From Paenibacillus endoradicis (GTDB lineage: Bacteria > Bacillota > Bacilli > Paenibacillales > Paenibacillaceae): 64,000 nucleotides of DNA. The position numbers were made by a program, and so were the translations under genes. The stretch lies in assembly GCF_024721975.1 (NCBI RefSeq), contig NZ_JANQBB010000009.1, forward strand, positions 1-64,000, in the 5' to 3' direction. The number at the start of each line of letters is the position of its first letter. The stretch's first letter is position 1. This document shows, one piece after another, positions 27,034 to 36,250 of this stretch. The notes under the pieces are model-generated. The model saw nothing but the letters and a program-made list of their open reading frames with translations, had not been told where the DNA came from and ran no database searches.

Positions 27034-28018
27034 TACCTTTAACTTCGCCCATTTCTGCTGAATAGATCTCCTTCTCCGTCCCATCTTCAAGTTGAACAAC
27101 GATAGAACCTGCATCTGTTAGGCGTAAAGGTGTACCCATAAACGTTTCAGTTGGCGTTGTGAGGCTTACTTTGTGACCTAGAGAAATAGCATTAGCTTCC
27201 CATAAATTCGCTATGTTTCGGAAGCCATCCTGTTCGTATATTGCCATTAACAATTCCCACTCTGACAAAAACAGTTGAATAAGTTCCGTGCGATCAATTA
27301 CTTTTCCCATAATCAAGCGCAATGAAGTAGCTTTAAGTTGTAATTGCTCATCATAGTCTTGTGCTGATAAGTTTGCATCTATACCTATTCCGGCAATGAC
27401 ATATTTCAACATTTGATCTTCAGCACTTGACTCCAGTAAAATTCCACTTATTTTTTTCCCTTGATATAACAGATCATTCGGCCATTTGATTCCTATTTCT
27501 AAACCTGAATAAGAACGAATCGCACGACAAAGGGCAACGGCTGTTAAAAGTGTTAATTGTGGTGCTAATTGAATGGGGATATGTGGACGTAAAACTACAC
27601 TCATCCATATCCCTTTACCATATGGAGAATGCCAATGGCGTCCAAGTCTGCCTTTTCCTTTATTTTGTTGTTCCGCTATGACGACAGTCCCTTCTTCAGC
27701 ACCATCTTCTGCTAATTGCTTAGCAACAATTTGGGTAGAATCAATCGCATCATAATGATGAACATTAAAGCCGAGACGTTTGCCTTGAAAATGATGTTGC
27801 AATTTATTGTGGTCGATAGCGACCGGTTGATATATCAAGCGATAACCAAGTTTTGTAACTGCTTCGATTTCATAGCCTAAAGCTTCTAATTTTTTGATTT
27901 GCTTCCAAACAGCTGCTCGACTAATTCCTAATTGTTGACTAATCATTTCTCCCGAAACATACTGTTGTGGATGTTGTAATAACATTTGTAATAATGGTGA
28001 CTGTGTTGTTTCATTCAA
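27014..28018 (-). CDS. birA: Bifunctional biotin-protein ligase / biotin operon repressor
   Basis: 334-aa protein. An N-terminal winged helix (about 5-65: VSGEMISQQLGISRAAVWKQ) binds DNA; the central ligase domain has GKGRLGRHWHSPYGKGIW, which binds biotinyl-AMP, and IGIKWPNDLLYQGKKISGIL with the catalytic Lys. It biotinylates carboxylases. Translation starts at TTG overlapping the cca stop (TTGA), with GGGGTG upstream; no in-frame ATG is close. The last residues (SSKSGL) are encoded by the repeat remnant, so the natural C-terminus has been replaced or extended. Confidence 0.93.
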   Translation of the reverse strand: MNETTQSPLLQMLLQHPQQYVSGEMISQQLGISRAAVWKQIKKLEALGYEIEAVTKLGYRLIYQPVAIDHNKLQHHFQGKRLGFNVHHYDAIDSTQIVAKQLAEDGAEEGTVVIAEQQNKGKGRLGRHWHSPYGKGIWMSVVLRPHIPIQLAPQLTLLTAVALCRAIRSYSGLEIGIKWPNDLLYQGKKISGILLESSAEDQMLKYVIAGIGIDANLSAQDYDEQLQLKATSLRLIMGKVIDRTELIQLFLSEWELLMAIYEQDGFRNIANLWEANAISLGHKVSLTTPTETFMGTPLRLTDAGSIVVQLEDGTEKEIYSAEMGEVKGSSKSGL

Positions 28019-29286
28019 TGATTATTCACCCCAAATCTTTTGATGAAATCTATCCGTATTTTCACTTTGTCATTCTCCAATTCACCAATAGCTACATGTT
28101 TCATAATATATGCCAATTGCTCCTTCACCCATGTGCCGGAAGGTTGTCCACTCCACTTCATCAGGTCATTACCTTTGATGCGAAGTTCTTTAATAGAATG
28201 GATGTGCAGCGATTGATGGATTGTTGAAAGCTTCTTATATACAGATTGTGCGAAGATTGGTGCAAGTTGGTACAACCATAATTCAAGATAACTTAATGGA
28301 TTGGATAATAATAGTTCTAACCAATAATTTTGTAATACGTGTTCGTCTTCCTCGCGTACTCGCATTATAGATTCATGAATTGAAAGGCATCCAACAATGG
28401 TTGCACGTTGCTCATTGGAGAATTTAAGCGCTCGTAAATCACTTGCTGTCTGTTCAATTGATAAATTCGAGACAAGGAATATCGCTGCCCATCGTGTGTG
28501 TATATGAGTTAGCAGCTTTGTATCTAGCGAAACAATTTGTGTAATATTTATCTTCTGCCAACTTCTCGCAAGAAATAATGGTTCTTTTGTATGTAACAAC
28601 AAACCTGTTCGCTTAAGTAGATGTACTCCTCTAATAAATGATGAGTGCTGAAGCATACGAGTAACTTCATAACTAACTCTCTCCATCGCGATAAAAGATA
28701 ACAATGAAGCTTGCTTGGAAATAGCTCTCCATAAAGATAATACAGGAGTTAGTTCGTACGTCGTGCTAAACCTTACCGCTCGTAACATTCGCAATGCATC
28801 TTCCTCAAACCGTTCATCACTTCTGCCAACACAGCGTAAATGTCCATTCATAAGGTCAGAATAACCATGGAACGGGTCATGAAGCACAAAATCACGATCT
28901 AAAGCCATTGCATTCATTGTAAAATCTCTTCGCTGTAAATCTTCATAAATATGTTGTACAAAATTTACTGATTGAGGTCGACGATGATCCTCATATTGGT
29001 CTTCAGCTCGATATGTAGTAACCTCATAGCTCTGACCCGATTCTAATACAGTAACTGTGCCATGCTGTAATCCAGTAGGGATGCAACGCTTGAATACAGA
29101 CATTACTTGCTCTGGTCTAGCACTTGTAGCGATATCAACGTCGGAAATATTCCGTTCTACAAGTGTATCTCTTACTGCACCACCAACAATGTATGCAGTA
29201 AAACCTGCATGTTGAAGTTTATCTAATATAAGACAAGCTTCAACTAATGCAGGCTGAATGTTCTTTTTCTGAAGTTGGTTCTTCAT
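28015..29286 (-). CDS. cca: CCA tRNA nucleotidyltransferase
   Basis: 423-aa class II nucleotidyltransferase that builds or repairs tRNA CCA ends. Seen are the G-[GS]-x-[VI]-RD head motif YIVGGAVRDTL, the metal Asp pair DVDIATSA, the template-region RRDFTMNAMALD and the body motif EDALRMLRAVRF with ERVSYEVTRM. The start is the ATG of MKNQLQKK with AGGTGG upstream. The downstream birA starts within the stop codon region. Bacillus-type CCA is about 400 aa. Confidence 0.95.
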   Translation of the reverse strand: MKNQLQKKNIQPALVEACLILDKLQHAGFTAYIVGGAVRDTLVERNISDVDIATSARPEQVMSVFKRCIPTGLQHGTVTVLESGQSYEVTTYRAEDQYEDHRRPQSVNFVQHIYEDLQRRDFTMNAMALDRDFVLHDPFHGYSDLMNGHLRCVGRSDERFEEDALRMLRAVRFSTTYELTPVLSLWRAISKQASLLSFIAMERVSYEVTRMLQHSSFIRGVHLLKRTGLLLHTKEPLFLARSWQKINITQIVSLDTKLLTHIHTRWAAIFLVSNLSIEQTASDLRALKFSNEQRATIVGCLSIHESIMRVREEDEHVLQNYWLELLLSNPLSYLELWLYQLAPIFAQSVYKKLSTIHQSLHIHSIKELRIKGNDLMKWSGQPSGTWVKEQLAYIMKHVAIGELENDKVKIRIDFIKRFGVNNH

Positions 29287-29303
29287 TATAACCACCTAAT
29301 TTG

Positions 29304-30476
29304 TTAGGAGAGACATATATCAGCAGAAAGAGGCTCAATTTCCGACTCTAAACCTAACACTTTATAATAAATACTTTCATATTCATACGTAATACGATCA
29401 TTGCAGAAATCTTCTTGAGCACGCTTAATACAAGCAGCTTTGAATTTTTCATGTAAATTCTCATCACGTAATAAAAGTAATGCATTGTCAGCCATTGAAT
29501 CTACGTCGCCAATCGGTGAGAGAAATCCAGTTTCACCATGTGTAACAAGTTCTGGAATACCTCCTGCATTTGAACCAATAGTTGGAACACCACAAGCCAT
29601 TGCTTCAAGCGCAACTAGTCCAAAGCTTTCTTTCTCAGAAGGTAACAATAACACATCAGCTAACGAAATAATTTGAGCTACATCCTCTTGTTTCCCGAGG
29701 AATAGCACTTTATCTTCAAGACCTAGATTATTTATTTTACATTGAATTTTTGTTAATTCAGGACCTTCGCCGACTAATAGTAGTTTAGAAGGTATTTGTT
29801 TCTGTACTTTTGCAAATATGTCTACAACATCCGAAACACGTTTTACTGGACGGAAATTTGAAATATGCATCAATATTTTTTCATTCGGTGCTGCATAATC
29901 ATTCCGTAATGTAGATACATCTCTAGGATAGTAAATACGTTTATCTACAAAATTATATGTAAGTTCAATCGGAGTCGTAATATCAAGCAATTGTCGAGTC
30001 TCTCGAATTAGATCTTGTGAAACAGCAGTAACTGCATCACTTTGATGAATGGCTAAACGAATCAAATCTTTAAGTGACTCATCTTGAGCTAGAACAGTAA
30101 TATCTGTTCCATGTAACGTGGTTACCGTCTTCATACCGTTATTAAGCATTTGCTTCGCAAGAAAAGCACATACAGCATGTGGAACGGCGTAGTGCACATG
30201 CAAAATATCAAGATTTTGCATCTTAGCTACTTGAGCCATTTTACTTGCTAAACTTAGATCGTACGGCGGATAACGGAATACATAATAATCATTCACTTCT
30301 ACTTCATGGAAAAAAATATTTTTATGAAATTTCCCTAAACGAAAAGGGATACTATGTGTAATAAAATGAATTTCATGCCCTTTTTCAGCAAGTAATTTCC
30401 CTAATTCAGTCGCAACAACACCTGAACCGCCAAGTGTCGGATAACATGTAATTCCTATTTTTAGTTTACGCGCCAA
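29304..30476 (-). CDS. bshA: N-acetyl-alpha-D-glucosaminyl L-malate synthase (bacillithiol)
   Basis: 390-aa GT4 glycosyltransferase joining UDP-GlcNAc and L-malate, the first step of bacillithiol synthesis. N-terminal motif GITCYPTLGGSGVVATELG; GT4 nucleotide-sugar motif ESFGLVALEAMACGVP near 290-305. The start is placed at TTG (LARKLKIG) with GGAGG 9-10 nt upstream; the longer frame has no ribosome site. Next to bshB1 and cca, as in B. subtilis (ypjH-cca), but separated from bshB1 by a repeat-filled 0.8-kb gap. Confidence 0.93.
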   Translation of the reverse strand: MARKLKIGITCYPTLGGSGVVATELGKLLAEKGHEIHFITHSIPFRLGKFHKNIFFHEVEVNDYYVFRYPPYDLSLASKMAQVAKMQNLDILHVHYAVPHAVCAFLAKQMLNNGMKTVTTLHGTDITVLAQDESLKDLIRLAIHQSDAVTAVSQDLIRETRQLLDITTPIELTYNFVDKRIYYPRDVSTLRNDYAAPNEKILMHISNFRPVKRVSDVVDIFAKVQKQIPSKLLLVGEGPELTKIQCKINNLGLEDKVLFLGKQEDVAQIISLADVLLLPSEKESFGLVALEAMACGVPTIGSNAGGIPELVTHGETGFLSPIGDVDSMADNALLLLRDENLHEKFKAACIKRAQEDFCNDRITYEYESIYYKVLGLESEIEPLSADICLS

Positions 30477-30590
30477 CGGCGACGCACCTCCTGTGTTCCT
30501 AACTATGTACCTTACATATGATTGAATTTCACAATACATAACTACAAAATTTCAACATGATCCCTGTCTACCATTCTACAACACAATCCC

Positions 30591-31134
30591 CAGCAATGTG
30601 TACACTTGTGGACACGAGCGAACAAAGATCGAAACTCCAAATATAAGCTCAATCCACTCACGCATAACACCCAGCAATGTGTACACTTGTGGACACGAGC
30701 GAACAAAGATCGAAACTCCAAAAATAAGCTCAATCCACTCACGCATAAACCCAGCAATGTGTACACTTGTGGACACGAGCGAACATTGATCGAAACTTCA
30801 AATAAAAGCTCAATCCACTCACGCATAACCCCCAGCAATGTGGACACTTATGGACACGAGCGAACAAAGGATCGAAGCTTCAAACATAAGCTCAATCCAC
30901 TCACGCATAACACCCAGCAATGTGGACACTTGTGGACACGAGCGAACAAAGATCGAAGCTTCAAATAAAAGCTCAATCCACTCACGCATAAACCCAGCAA
31001 TGTGTACACTTGTGGGCACGGGCGAACTAAGATCGATACTTCAAACATAAGCTCAATCCACTTACGCATAACCCCCAGCAATGTGGACACTTGTGGGCAC
31101 GGGCGAACAAAGATCGATACTTCAAATAAAAGCT
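30591..31134. repeat. Seven-unit tandem repeat array, about 81-bp period
   Basis: Units begin at about 30591, 30672, 30752, 30833, 30915, 30995 and 31076 (period 80-82; last unit cut short). Each contains CAGCAATGTGTACACTTGTG, a GAGCGAACAAAGATCGA block and GCTCAATCCACTCACGCATA. GTGT and ACAC within each unit can pair. Units differ by point changes (e.g. GTGTACAC or GTGGACAC). It has open frames on both strands, but with Cys/Ser-rich repetitive translations and no ribosome sites, so it is read as non-coding. It abuts a copy of the structured repeat. Confidence 0.9.
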
Positions 31135-31298
31135 CAAATTGTTCACCTGTCAGCACCAAGAAGATGACATGAAGCTAGGAAACGAGAAGCGGAGTGTACG
31201 TTATTGGTACACGAGCATCACAGGCTTCCGATGAATGGCAACTTCGCCGCCGAATCCACGTCGTAGCATTCACATCGTGATCACAGGCGAGCAATTTG
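31135..31298. repeat. Structured intergenic repeat, divergent copy C with alternative paired termini
   Basis: The core matches the other copies: CCAAGAAGATG, GGAAACGAGAAG, GTGTAC-N7-GTACAC hairpin, GGCTTCCGATG and CATCGTGATCA. The ends are different: CAAATTGTTCACCTGT (31135-31150) and ACAGGCGAGCAATTTG (31283-31298), which are still 14 of 16 complementary to one another. It lies just downstream of bshB1. Confidence 0.8.
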
Positions 31299-31306
31299 AG
31301 TTTCCT

Positions 31307-31999
31307 CTACAGGAGGGATACTGGGAATGGTTTTTTTGTTGCAAACCCCTCCGCAAACCGCCAGCCCTGTGCTTGGGCTAATAATGCGTCGCGGTACTCA
31401 ACTGACTCTATATAGCGATTCGTTAATGGTGTACTGACTGCATCAGGCGTTGCAGATGTATCAAATTGAGATGCATAACATCGTAATGCTTGCTCTTTAT
31501 CTGCTTGTTGTTCACTAATGTCAATTGCGATGGATACATTGCTCACATCATTAATATAGTAGAACAACACTTGATCAACTTTCCAGGCAGGTAGTTCTGG
31601 CATATAGTTACGAAGCTTCGAATTGAATACCGCTTCCTCAATCATTTTACTACATATAACATGATCAGGATGTCGATCTTCCCAATAAGGAGCAAATACA
31701 ATTCGCGGACGATACTTGCGAATCTGAGCCACTACTTGATCAATCTGCTCTTTAACTAGTTGTAGCCCTCGATCAGGCAAACCTAGACAAGTACGTGCAG
31801 ATAGACCAAGCACCGCAGAGGCCATGGCAGCTTCTTGCTGCCTCAGCTCCACGGTGCCATTAGATGACATCTCTGCTTTCGTCAAATCACATATACCGAC
31901 CTTATACCCTGCTTGAACATGTTTCATAATCGTTCCGCCCATTCCGATTTCCGCATCGTCTGGATGTGCACCGAAAACTAATATGTCTAGCTGTTGCAT
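31307..31999 (-). CDS. bshB1: GlcNAc-malate deacetylase BshB1 (bacillithiol)
   Basis: 230-aa LmbE/PIG-L-family zinc hydrolase removing the acetyl group from GlcNAc-malate, the second step of bacillithiol synthesis. Zinc ligands are visible as GAHPDDAEIG (11-20) and the H in EDRHPDHV. Length matches B. subtilis BshB1 (236 aa). Its ATG overlaps the mgsA stop by one base (TAATG). Confidence 0.94.
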   Translation of the reverse strand: MQQLDILVFGAHPDDAEIGMGGTIMKHVQAGYKVGICDLTKAEMSSNGTVELRQQEAAMASAVLGLSARTCLGLPDRGLQLVKEQIDQVVAQIRKYRPRIVFAPYWEDRHPDHVICSKMIEEAVFNSKLRNYMPELPAWKVDQVLFYYINDVSNVSIAIDISEQQADKEQALRCYASQFDTSATPDAVSTPLTNRYIESVEYRDALLAQAQGWRFAEGFATKKPFPVSLL

Positions 32000-32421
32000 T
32001 ATTCTTCCACTCCTGGCTTGTATTTATGTACAAGTTCTCTCCAAGAGAAATCTCCTCGTTCAACAGCTTTTACTAATAACTCTGCCGTCGCTATATTTGT
32101 TGCAACAGGAATACCCTGTACATCACATAAACGAAGTAATGCCGTAATATCCGGCTCATGTGGTTGTGCCATAAGTGGATCACGCATGAATATGATTAGA
32201 TCCATGTAGTTTTGAGCTACTAATGCACCAATTTGTTGGTCGCCACCAAGTGGGCCCGAGCAGAAACGAGTAATTTGCAATTCTGTTTGCTCCATAATTC
32301 GAAGTCCAGTTGTACCCGTTGAATATAATTTATGTGGTAAAAATACATGCTCATAAGCAATAACGAAGTTAACCATTTCATCTTTTTTTCTATCGTGTGC
32401 GATAAATGCTATATTCAACAT
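31999..32421 (-). CDS. mgsA: Methylglyoxal synthase
   Basis: 140-aa enzyme converting dihydroxyacetone phosphate to methylglyoxal and phosphate. N-terminal phosphate-binding [13 protein letters not shown], then [10 protein letters not shown] and [14 protein letters not shown], which hold the phosphate and catalytic Asp sites, and [12 protein letters not shown]. Size and position between dapB and bshB1 match B. subtilis. Coupled to bshB1. Confidence 0.96.
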   Translation of the reverse strand: MLNIAFIAHDRKKDEMVNFVIAYEHVFLPHKLYSTGTTGLRIMEQTELQITRFCSGPLGGDQQIGALVAQNYMDLIIFMRDPLMAQPHEPDITALLRLCDVQGIPVATNIATAELLVKAVERGDFSWRELVHKYKPGVEE

Positions 32422-32457
32422 TATTATTCTCCTCTTTAGCTGTAGTATAAATGTATG

Positions 32458-33255
32458 TTAGTCCATAATATGTTCGAATCCATATACTAATCCAACATAT
32501 TTCATAACCTTTTTGACTGCCACATTAACACCAGGCATATACCCCGCACGATCGTAGGAGTCATGACGAAGTTTTAACGTTTGCCCATTTCCACCAAAAA
32601 TAACTTCTTGTTGAGCAAAAACGCCAGGTAAGCGTACACTATGTATACGGAAACCTTCATAATATCCTCCACGCGCGCCTTCAATAGTCTCTTGCTCATT
32701 AGGATTTCCTTGACGTAACTCTTGTCTTGTTTGAGCAATCAATTCAGCAGTTTTAATAGATGTACCTGATGGCGCATCTAACTTCTGATCTCCATGGTAT
32801 TCAATAATCTCAACATGCGGCATATATTTAGCTGCTTCTTGAGCGAATTTCATCATTAGTATAGCACCAATTGAGAAGTTAGGGGCAATTAATCCACCAA
32901 TTCCTTTGTCATTACAAAGCAACTCTAATTCAGCAATTTGTTCAGGAGTGAATCCTGTTGTCCCCATAATAGGGCGTACGCCATATTCTATCGAAAGCTT
33001 TGCATGCTCATAGGCAAGGTGTGGAACAGTAAAATCAACCATAACATCTGCTTTTGTAGAACTTAGTGCTTCTTCTAAAGTTGAAACAACGGTTACTCCA
33101 GTTAGTTCAGAACCTACAATAAAACCTGCATCTTGACCTTCGTAAGAAGGGGCAACTGCAGATACTAATTGTAGTTGTTCATCTGCTAATACCATTCTCA
33201 CAACTTCTTTACCCATACGACCACTTGCGCCTATTACTGCGACCTTAATTGTCAT
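32458..33255 (-). CDS. dapB: 4-hydroxy-tetrahydrodipicolinate reductase
   Basis: 265-aa NAD(P)H-dependent reductase of the lysine/diaminopimelate pathway, which also feeds dipicolinate for spores. Rossmann motif VAVIGASGRMGKEV near the N-terminus; catalytic motif EIIEYHGDQKLDAPSGT with the E-x2-H-x2-K-x-D-x-P-S-G-T signature. The start is the ATG of MTIKVAVIG after AAGGAG; it overlaps the upstream MazG-like gene by 11 bp, so the 33-codon upstream extension is rejected. Confidence 0.96.
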   Translation of the reverse strand: MTIKVAVIGASGRMGKEVVRMVLADEQLQLVSAVAPSYEGQDAGFIVGSELTGVTVVSTLEEALSSTKADVMVDFTVPHLAYEHAKLSIEYGVRPIMGTTGFTPEQIAELELLCNDKGIGGLIAPNFSIGAILMMKFAQEAAKYMPHVEIIEYHGDQKLDAPSGTSIKTAELIAQTRQELRQGNPNEQETIEGARGGYYEGFRIHSVRLPGVFAQQEVIFGGNGQTLKLRHDSYDRAGYMPGVNVAVKKVMKYVGLVYGFEHIMD

Positions 33256-33601
33256 TGATGTTCTCCTTATTCTCTGAATCAATTTTTGTCCATCTATTTG
33301 CATCTCTTGTATTGAATTTATGCATAACCTTATCATGAGCAGCCGTAAGATCAATGTTCAGTGAATTAGCAAAGCAATTCACTATGAACAAAATATCAGC
33401 AAGTTCTAACTCAATAGAATTATCTGCCTCATCAGGTTTCTTGGGCTTCTCACCGTAAGTGTGGTTAACTTCTCTAGCAAGTTCCCCAACTTCTTCAGCA
33501 AGTCTGGCAACTAAAGCAAGTGGACTGAAATAACCTTCCTTGAATTGTGATATGTAATCATCGACTTCACGCTGTAGTTGTGCTAAAGATTTCTCAGCCA
33601 T
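33245..33601 (-). CDS. ypjD: MazG-like nucleotide pyrophosphohydrolase (YpjD)
   Basis: 118-aa all-alpha NTP pyrophosphatase of the MazG superfamily. Metal-binding pattern RLAEEVGELAREVNH (E-x-x-E) and ELADILFIVNCFAN (E-x2-D) are visible. Likely sanitises abnormal dNTPs. The start is set at the ATG before AEKSLAQ, 9 nt after AGGGG; another ATG lies two codons upstream. First gene of the dapB-mgsA-bshB1-bshA-cca-birA series, as in B. subtilis. Confidence 0.88.
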   Translation of the reverse strand: MAEKSLAQLQREVDDYISQFKEGYFSPLALVARLAEEVGELAREVNHTYGEKPKKPDEADNSIELELADILFIVNCFANSLNIDLTAAHDKVMHKFNTRDANRWTKIDSENKENINDN

Positions 33602-33735
33602 ATTCATACGCCCCTTCTTCAAGAACCATTCCCTTATATGTTACCGTATCAGTATTAATAAAACAATGTTTTTTGCGAGAGAAAGTAAGGCATACTAATG
33701 CTTGATAATAAACTGCGCGAAAAGGATTGATTCAT

Positions 33736-34605
33736 ATGCCATACAAAATAAGTACCTCAATAAAACAGCTAATTCCTATTACGATAGGTGCTGCCTTATA
33801 CGCTTTTGGTTTGCAAGTTTTCGTAATTCCTAATCAGCTTATGGAGGGCGGAGTTACAGGAATAGCTGTTCTTTTAAATTATATTTTTAGCCTTCCAATG
33901 TCTATCACTACACTGATAATCAACATTCCACTTTTTCTTGTAGGCTGGAAAATACTTGGAAGCAAAAAAATGGTATATACGATATATGGTTCTGTAATGT
34001 TATCAATTTTTCTCGCATTATTAGAATATTCATCTCATCGTAACTATCTCATAGCATTTGATCAGAGCTATGATTCTATGCTTATCGTACTCTATGCGGG
34101 CGTAACACTCGGGGCTGGCCTTGGCATCGTATTTCGCTATGGAGGAACTACTGGTGGTATTGACATTATCGCCCGCATTCTTTCTCGTTGGCGTGGATAT
34201 AGTATGGGCCAAATTATATTAGTATTTGATGCAATAATTATTGGTGTTTCAGTATTCTACATTTCACTTGATAAAATATTGTATACGTTAGTGATGGTTT
34301 TCATTGCCTCAAAAATGATTGATTTCATTCAAAATGGCGCTTATACAGCAAAAGCATTCTCCATTATTACAGATCGTGGAGATGAAATTGCTCAACAGAT
34401 TACGATTGAGCTTGAAAGAGGAGTAACGATCGTACCCGCTTTAGGCGCCTATTCTGGAAAAGACAAAAAGGTCGTATATTGCGTAGTTCCGCGCTCCGAG
34501 ACTCATCGTCTGAAGCAACTTGTTCGCAATATCGACCCTATCGCATTTATCGTTATCAATGAAGTGCAGGATGTGCTTGGAGAAGGATTTAAAGAAGAGG
34601 ATTAG
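33736..34605 (+). CDS. YitT family membrane protein (YpjC-like)
   Basis: 289-aa membrane protein: five to six predicted spans in the YitT domain (about 10-200; AFGLQVFVIPNQLMEGGVTGIA, GIVFRYGGTTGGIDIIARIL), then a cytoplasmic DUF2179 domain (about 215-280: IITDRGDEIAQQI, RGVTIVPALGAYSGKDKKVVYCVV). Function is unknown; related to B. subtilis YpjC/YitT. The start is the ATG after AAAGGA; TTG three codons earlier is possible. It is the only plus-strand gene of the window. Confidence 0.9.
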   Translation: MPYKISTSIKQLIPITIGAALYAFGLQVFVIPNQLMEGGVTGIAVLLNYIFSLPMSITTLIINIPLFLVGWKILGSKKMVYTIYGSVMLSIFLALLEYSSHRNYLIAFDQSYDSMLIVLYAGVTLGAGLGIVFRYGGTTGGIDIIARILSRWRGYSMGQIILVFDAIIIGVSVFYISLDKILYTLVMVFIASKMIDFIQNGAYTAKAFSIITDRGDEIAQQITIELERGVTIVPALGAYSGKDKKVVYCVVPRSETHRLKQLVRNIDPIAFIVINEVQDVLGEGFKEED

Positions 34606-34630
34606 CAATATCTTACCTACAGAACTCCAA

Positions 34631-35506
34631 TTATACCTTTTTCACTCCGTAAGGTGCTTGCTTGTATTTGCGATACGCAGTAAACGTTAACAAGCCTGAA
34701 ATAAGTGCACCGATTAACAAAGCTAACGTCGTAGGATTCCATCCACTTGAGGCGCTCACTACTGGAACAGTGATCGTCTCTTCTGCTTGAGCAAATAAAG
34801 TATGAATCGTCTCTTCTATATTATTAATTGCAGACTCTATTTCCTTAAACTGCTGTGGTGTCCATGTTACTTGTGAGGATTCTTCAAAAAAATCATTAAG
34901 CTGATCTGTACGTTGAATTAATTCTGTCATCCGCAACTCATCTCCAACCATATAAGCAGCAGTTTGCATGCGATCAACTCTTTGTTTGAAAATTGTTAGA
35001 TGAGCAACGACAGCATTCGTCTTCTTATTGTCTGTTATTGTGAATGAACTCGCTCTACGTATAGATTGTAAATCATCTAACAATACAGACTCATATTGAA
35101 GCCAAGGTCCATGTTCATCTTGTAAGAGAGCATCACTTGCTAATAGTAATGAACTAATTGGTTCTCTCCAAACTACATTCGGTTCATTTTTAATTATTCC
35201 TTGCTCGATCGTTAATACGTCTTGCTTCATTTGTTTCCAAGCGGTAACTGTTCCATATTGTAATAACTCAATATTATTGAGTTGATTCTTTATATTTTGC
35301 AAAGTTTTATAAGCTGCTTGCTTATGTGAATCATTCCCTTGAGCATATAGTTCGGAAATTGATCGATCTAATTTCAACAAACGAACATAGGTTTGATCTT
35401 TGACATCACTTGTCCCATTTGTATCGTTATATCCTAATACGGAAGCTCCGGAAGATAACAAACAGATAATACAAAATAGTGCTAGTAAAATTATTTTAAA
35501 TTTCAT
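34631..35506 (-). CDS. ypjB: Sporulation protein YpjB
   Basis: 291-aa exported membrane protein: signal peptide or TM at about 3-24, a long helical extracytoplasmic domain (about 35-250) and a C-terminal TM (about 260-280, TTLALLIGALISGLLTFTAY) with a basic tail. B. subtilis YpjB is a sporulation-associated protein in the same locus. The start is ATG 8 nt after a GGGGGG run; a longer frame lacks a ribosome site. Convergent with the YitT gene. Confidence 0.8.
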   Translation of the reverse strand: MKFKIILLALFCIICLLSSGASVLGYNDTNGTSDVKDQTYVRLLKLDRSISELYAQGNDSHKQAAYKTLQNIKNQLNNIELLQYGTVTAWKQMKQDVLTIEQGIIKNEPNVVWREPISSLLLASDALLQDEHGPWLQYESVLLDDLQSIRRASSFTITDNKKTNAVVAHLTIFKQRVDRMQTAAYMVGDELRMTELIQRTDQLNDFFEESSQVTWTPQQFKEIESAINNIEETIHTLFAQAEETITVPVVSASSGWNPTTLALLIGALISGLLTFTAYRKYKQAPYGVKKV

Positions 35507-35550
35507 AACAGCAACCCCCCTATTTCTATCATATGGGGGGTATGGACAAG

Positions 35551-36189
35551 TTATGACCGTATTTTCTTTTTCCATACAAGATAGCCTACTAATAAACTAG
35601 CAAGTGATAAACCGATTGTAAACCATTTCACTTCGGTAACACTATCATGTAATGCTCTTGGTAAAAATGGATAGATGCCATAGTGATAATCCAACGTATC
35701 GTTAAGTAATAGCCATCCTGTTGCAATACTTAATGAAATTCCACTTACACGCATGAACCTGACATACAGTAATGCTTCAAACGCCATCGCTAAATGCGAT
35801 GTCATGAGCATATAGCTTTGCCATTCAAGCGGCTCACCTTGCGTTGCTCCCGCAATAATAATTGCAGTAGCCCAAACTCCATATTTCACTGAACATACTA
35901 CTGCAAGTGATTCTATAATGGTACGACTCCATCTAACGAATCGGGAAGTTCCCTTTGGTGGATATAGCATGTAAAGAACGGCAATGGTAAAAAAGAGACT
36001 AGCGGTAGGTGAATCAGGTACAAATACTAATAACCAACGCCAATTCTCATAGTTGGCAATTGTCCATTGTAATTGACTATCATACCAAATATATCCATAG
36101 ATTGTACCAAGTAAATTAATAAGGAACAGCGGCCAAAGAAAATTGCGATTCATTAAAAAAGATTTACTGAAAAACCATTTGATCTCCAT
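35551..36189 (-). CDS. ypjA: DUF1405 membrane protein (YpjA)
   Basis: 212-aa polytopic membrane protein with about six spans and motifs typical of DUF1405: FVPDSPTASLFF, GVWATAI and MTSHLAMAFEALLYV. Function unknown. The start is ATG 9 nt after AAAGGG; the T-tract of the qcrC terminator ends at this ribosome site, so expression from the qcr promoter would depend on read-through. Downstream ypjB follows as in Bacillus. Confidence 0.85.
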   Translation of the reverse strand: MEIKWFFSKSFLMNRNFLWPLFLINLLGTIYGYIWYDSQLQWTIANYENWRWLLVFVPDSPTASLFFTIAVLYMLYPPKGTSRFVRWSRTIIESLAVVCSVKYGVWATAIIIAGATQGEPLEWQSYMLMTSHLAMAFEALLYVRFMRVSGISLSIATGWLLLNDTLDYHYGIYPFLPRALHDSVTEVKWFTIGLSLASLLVGYLVWKKKIRS

Positions 36190-36202
36190 TGATGATATCC
36201 CT

Positions 36203-36240
36203 TTCAAAAAAGACCTGATCGCAACTTGCGATCAGGTCTT
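36203..36240 (-). terminator. Terminator between qcrC and ypjA
   Basis: A perfect 15-bp inverted repeat (36210-36224 with 36226-36240) is followed on minus by a run of T. It ends the qcrABC transcript. Confidence 0.85.
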
Positions 36241-36250
36241 AACAGATATG

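Noticed and set aside
30591..31134. Possible CRISPR array
   Set aside because: The whole 81-bp unit is repeated; there are no unique spacers and no cas genes nearby.
30542..31159. Several overlapping open frames of 60-120 codons on both strands
   Set aside because: They follow the 81-bp tandem unit (period divisible by three in some intervals), lack ribosome sites and give repeating low-complexity translations.
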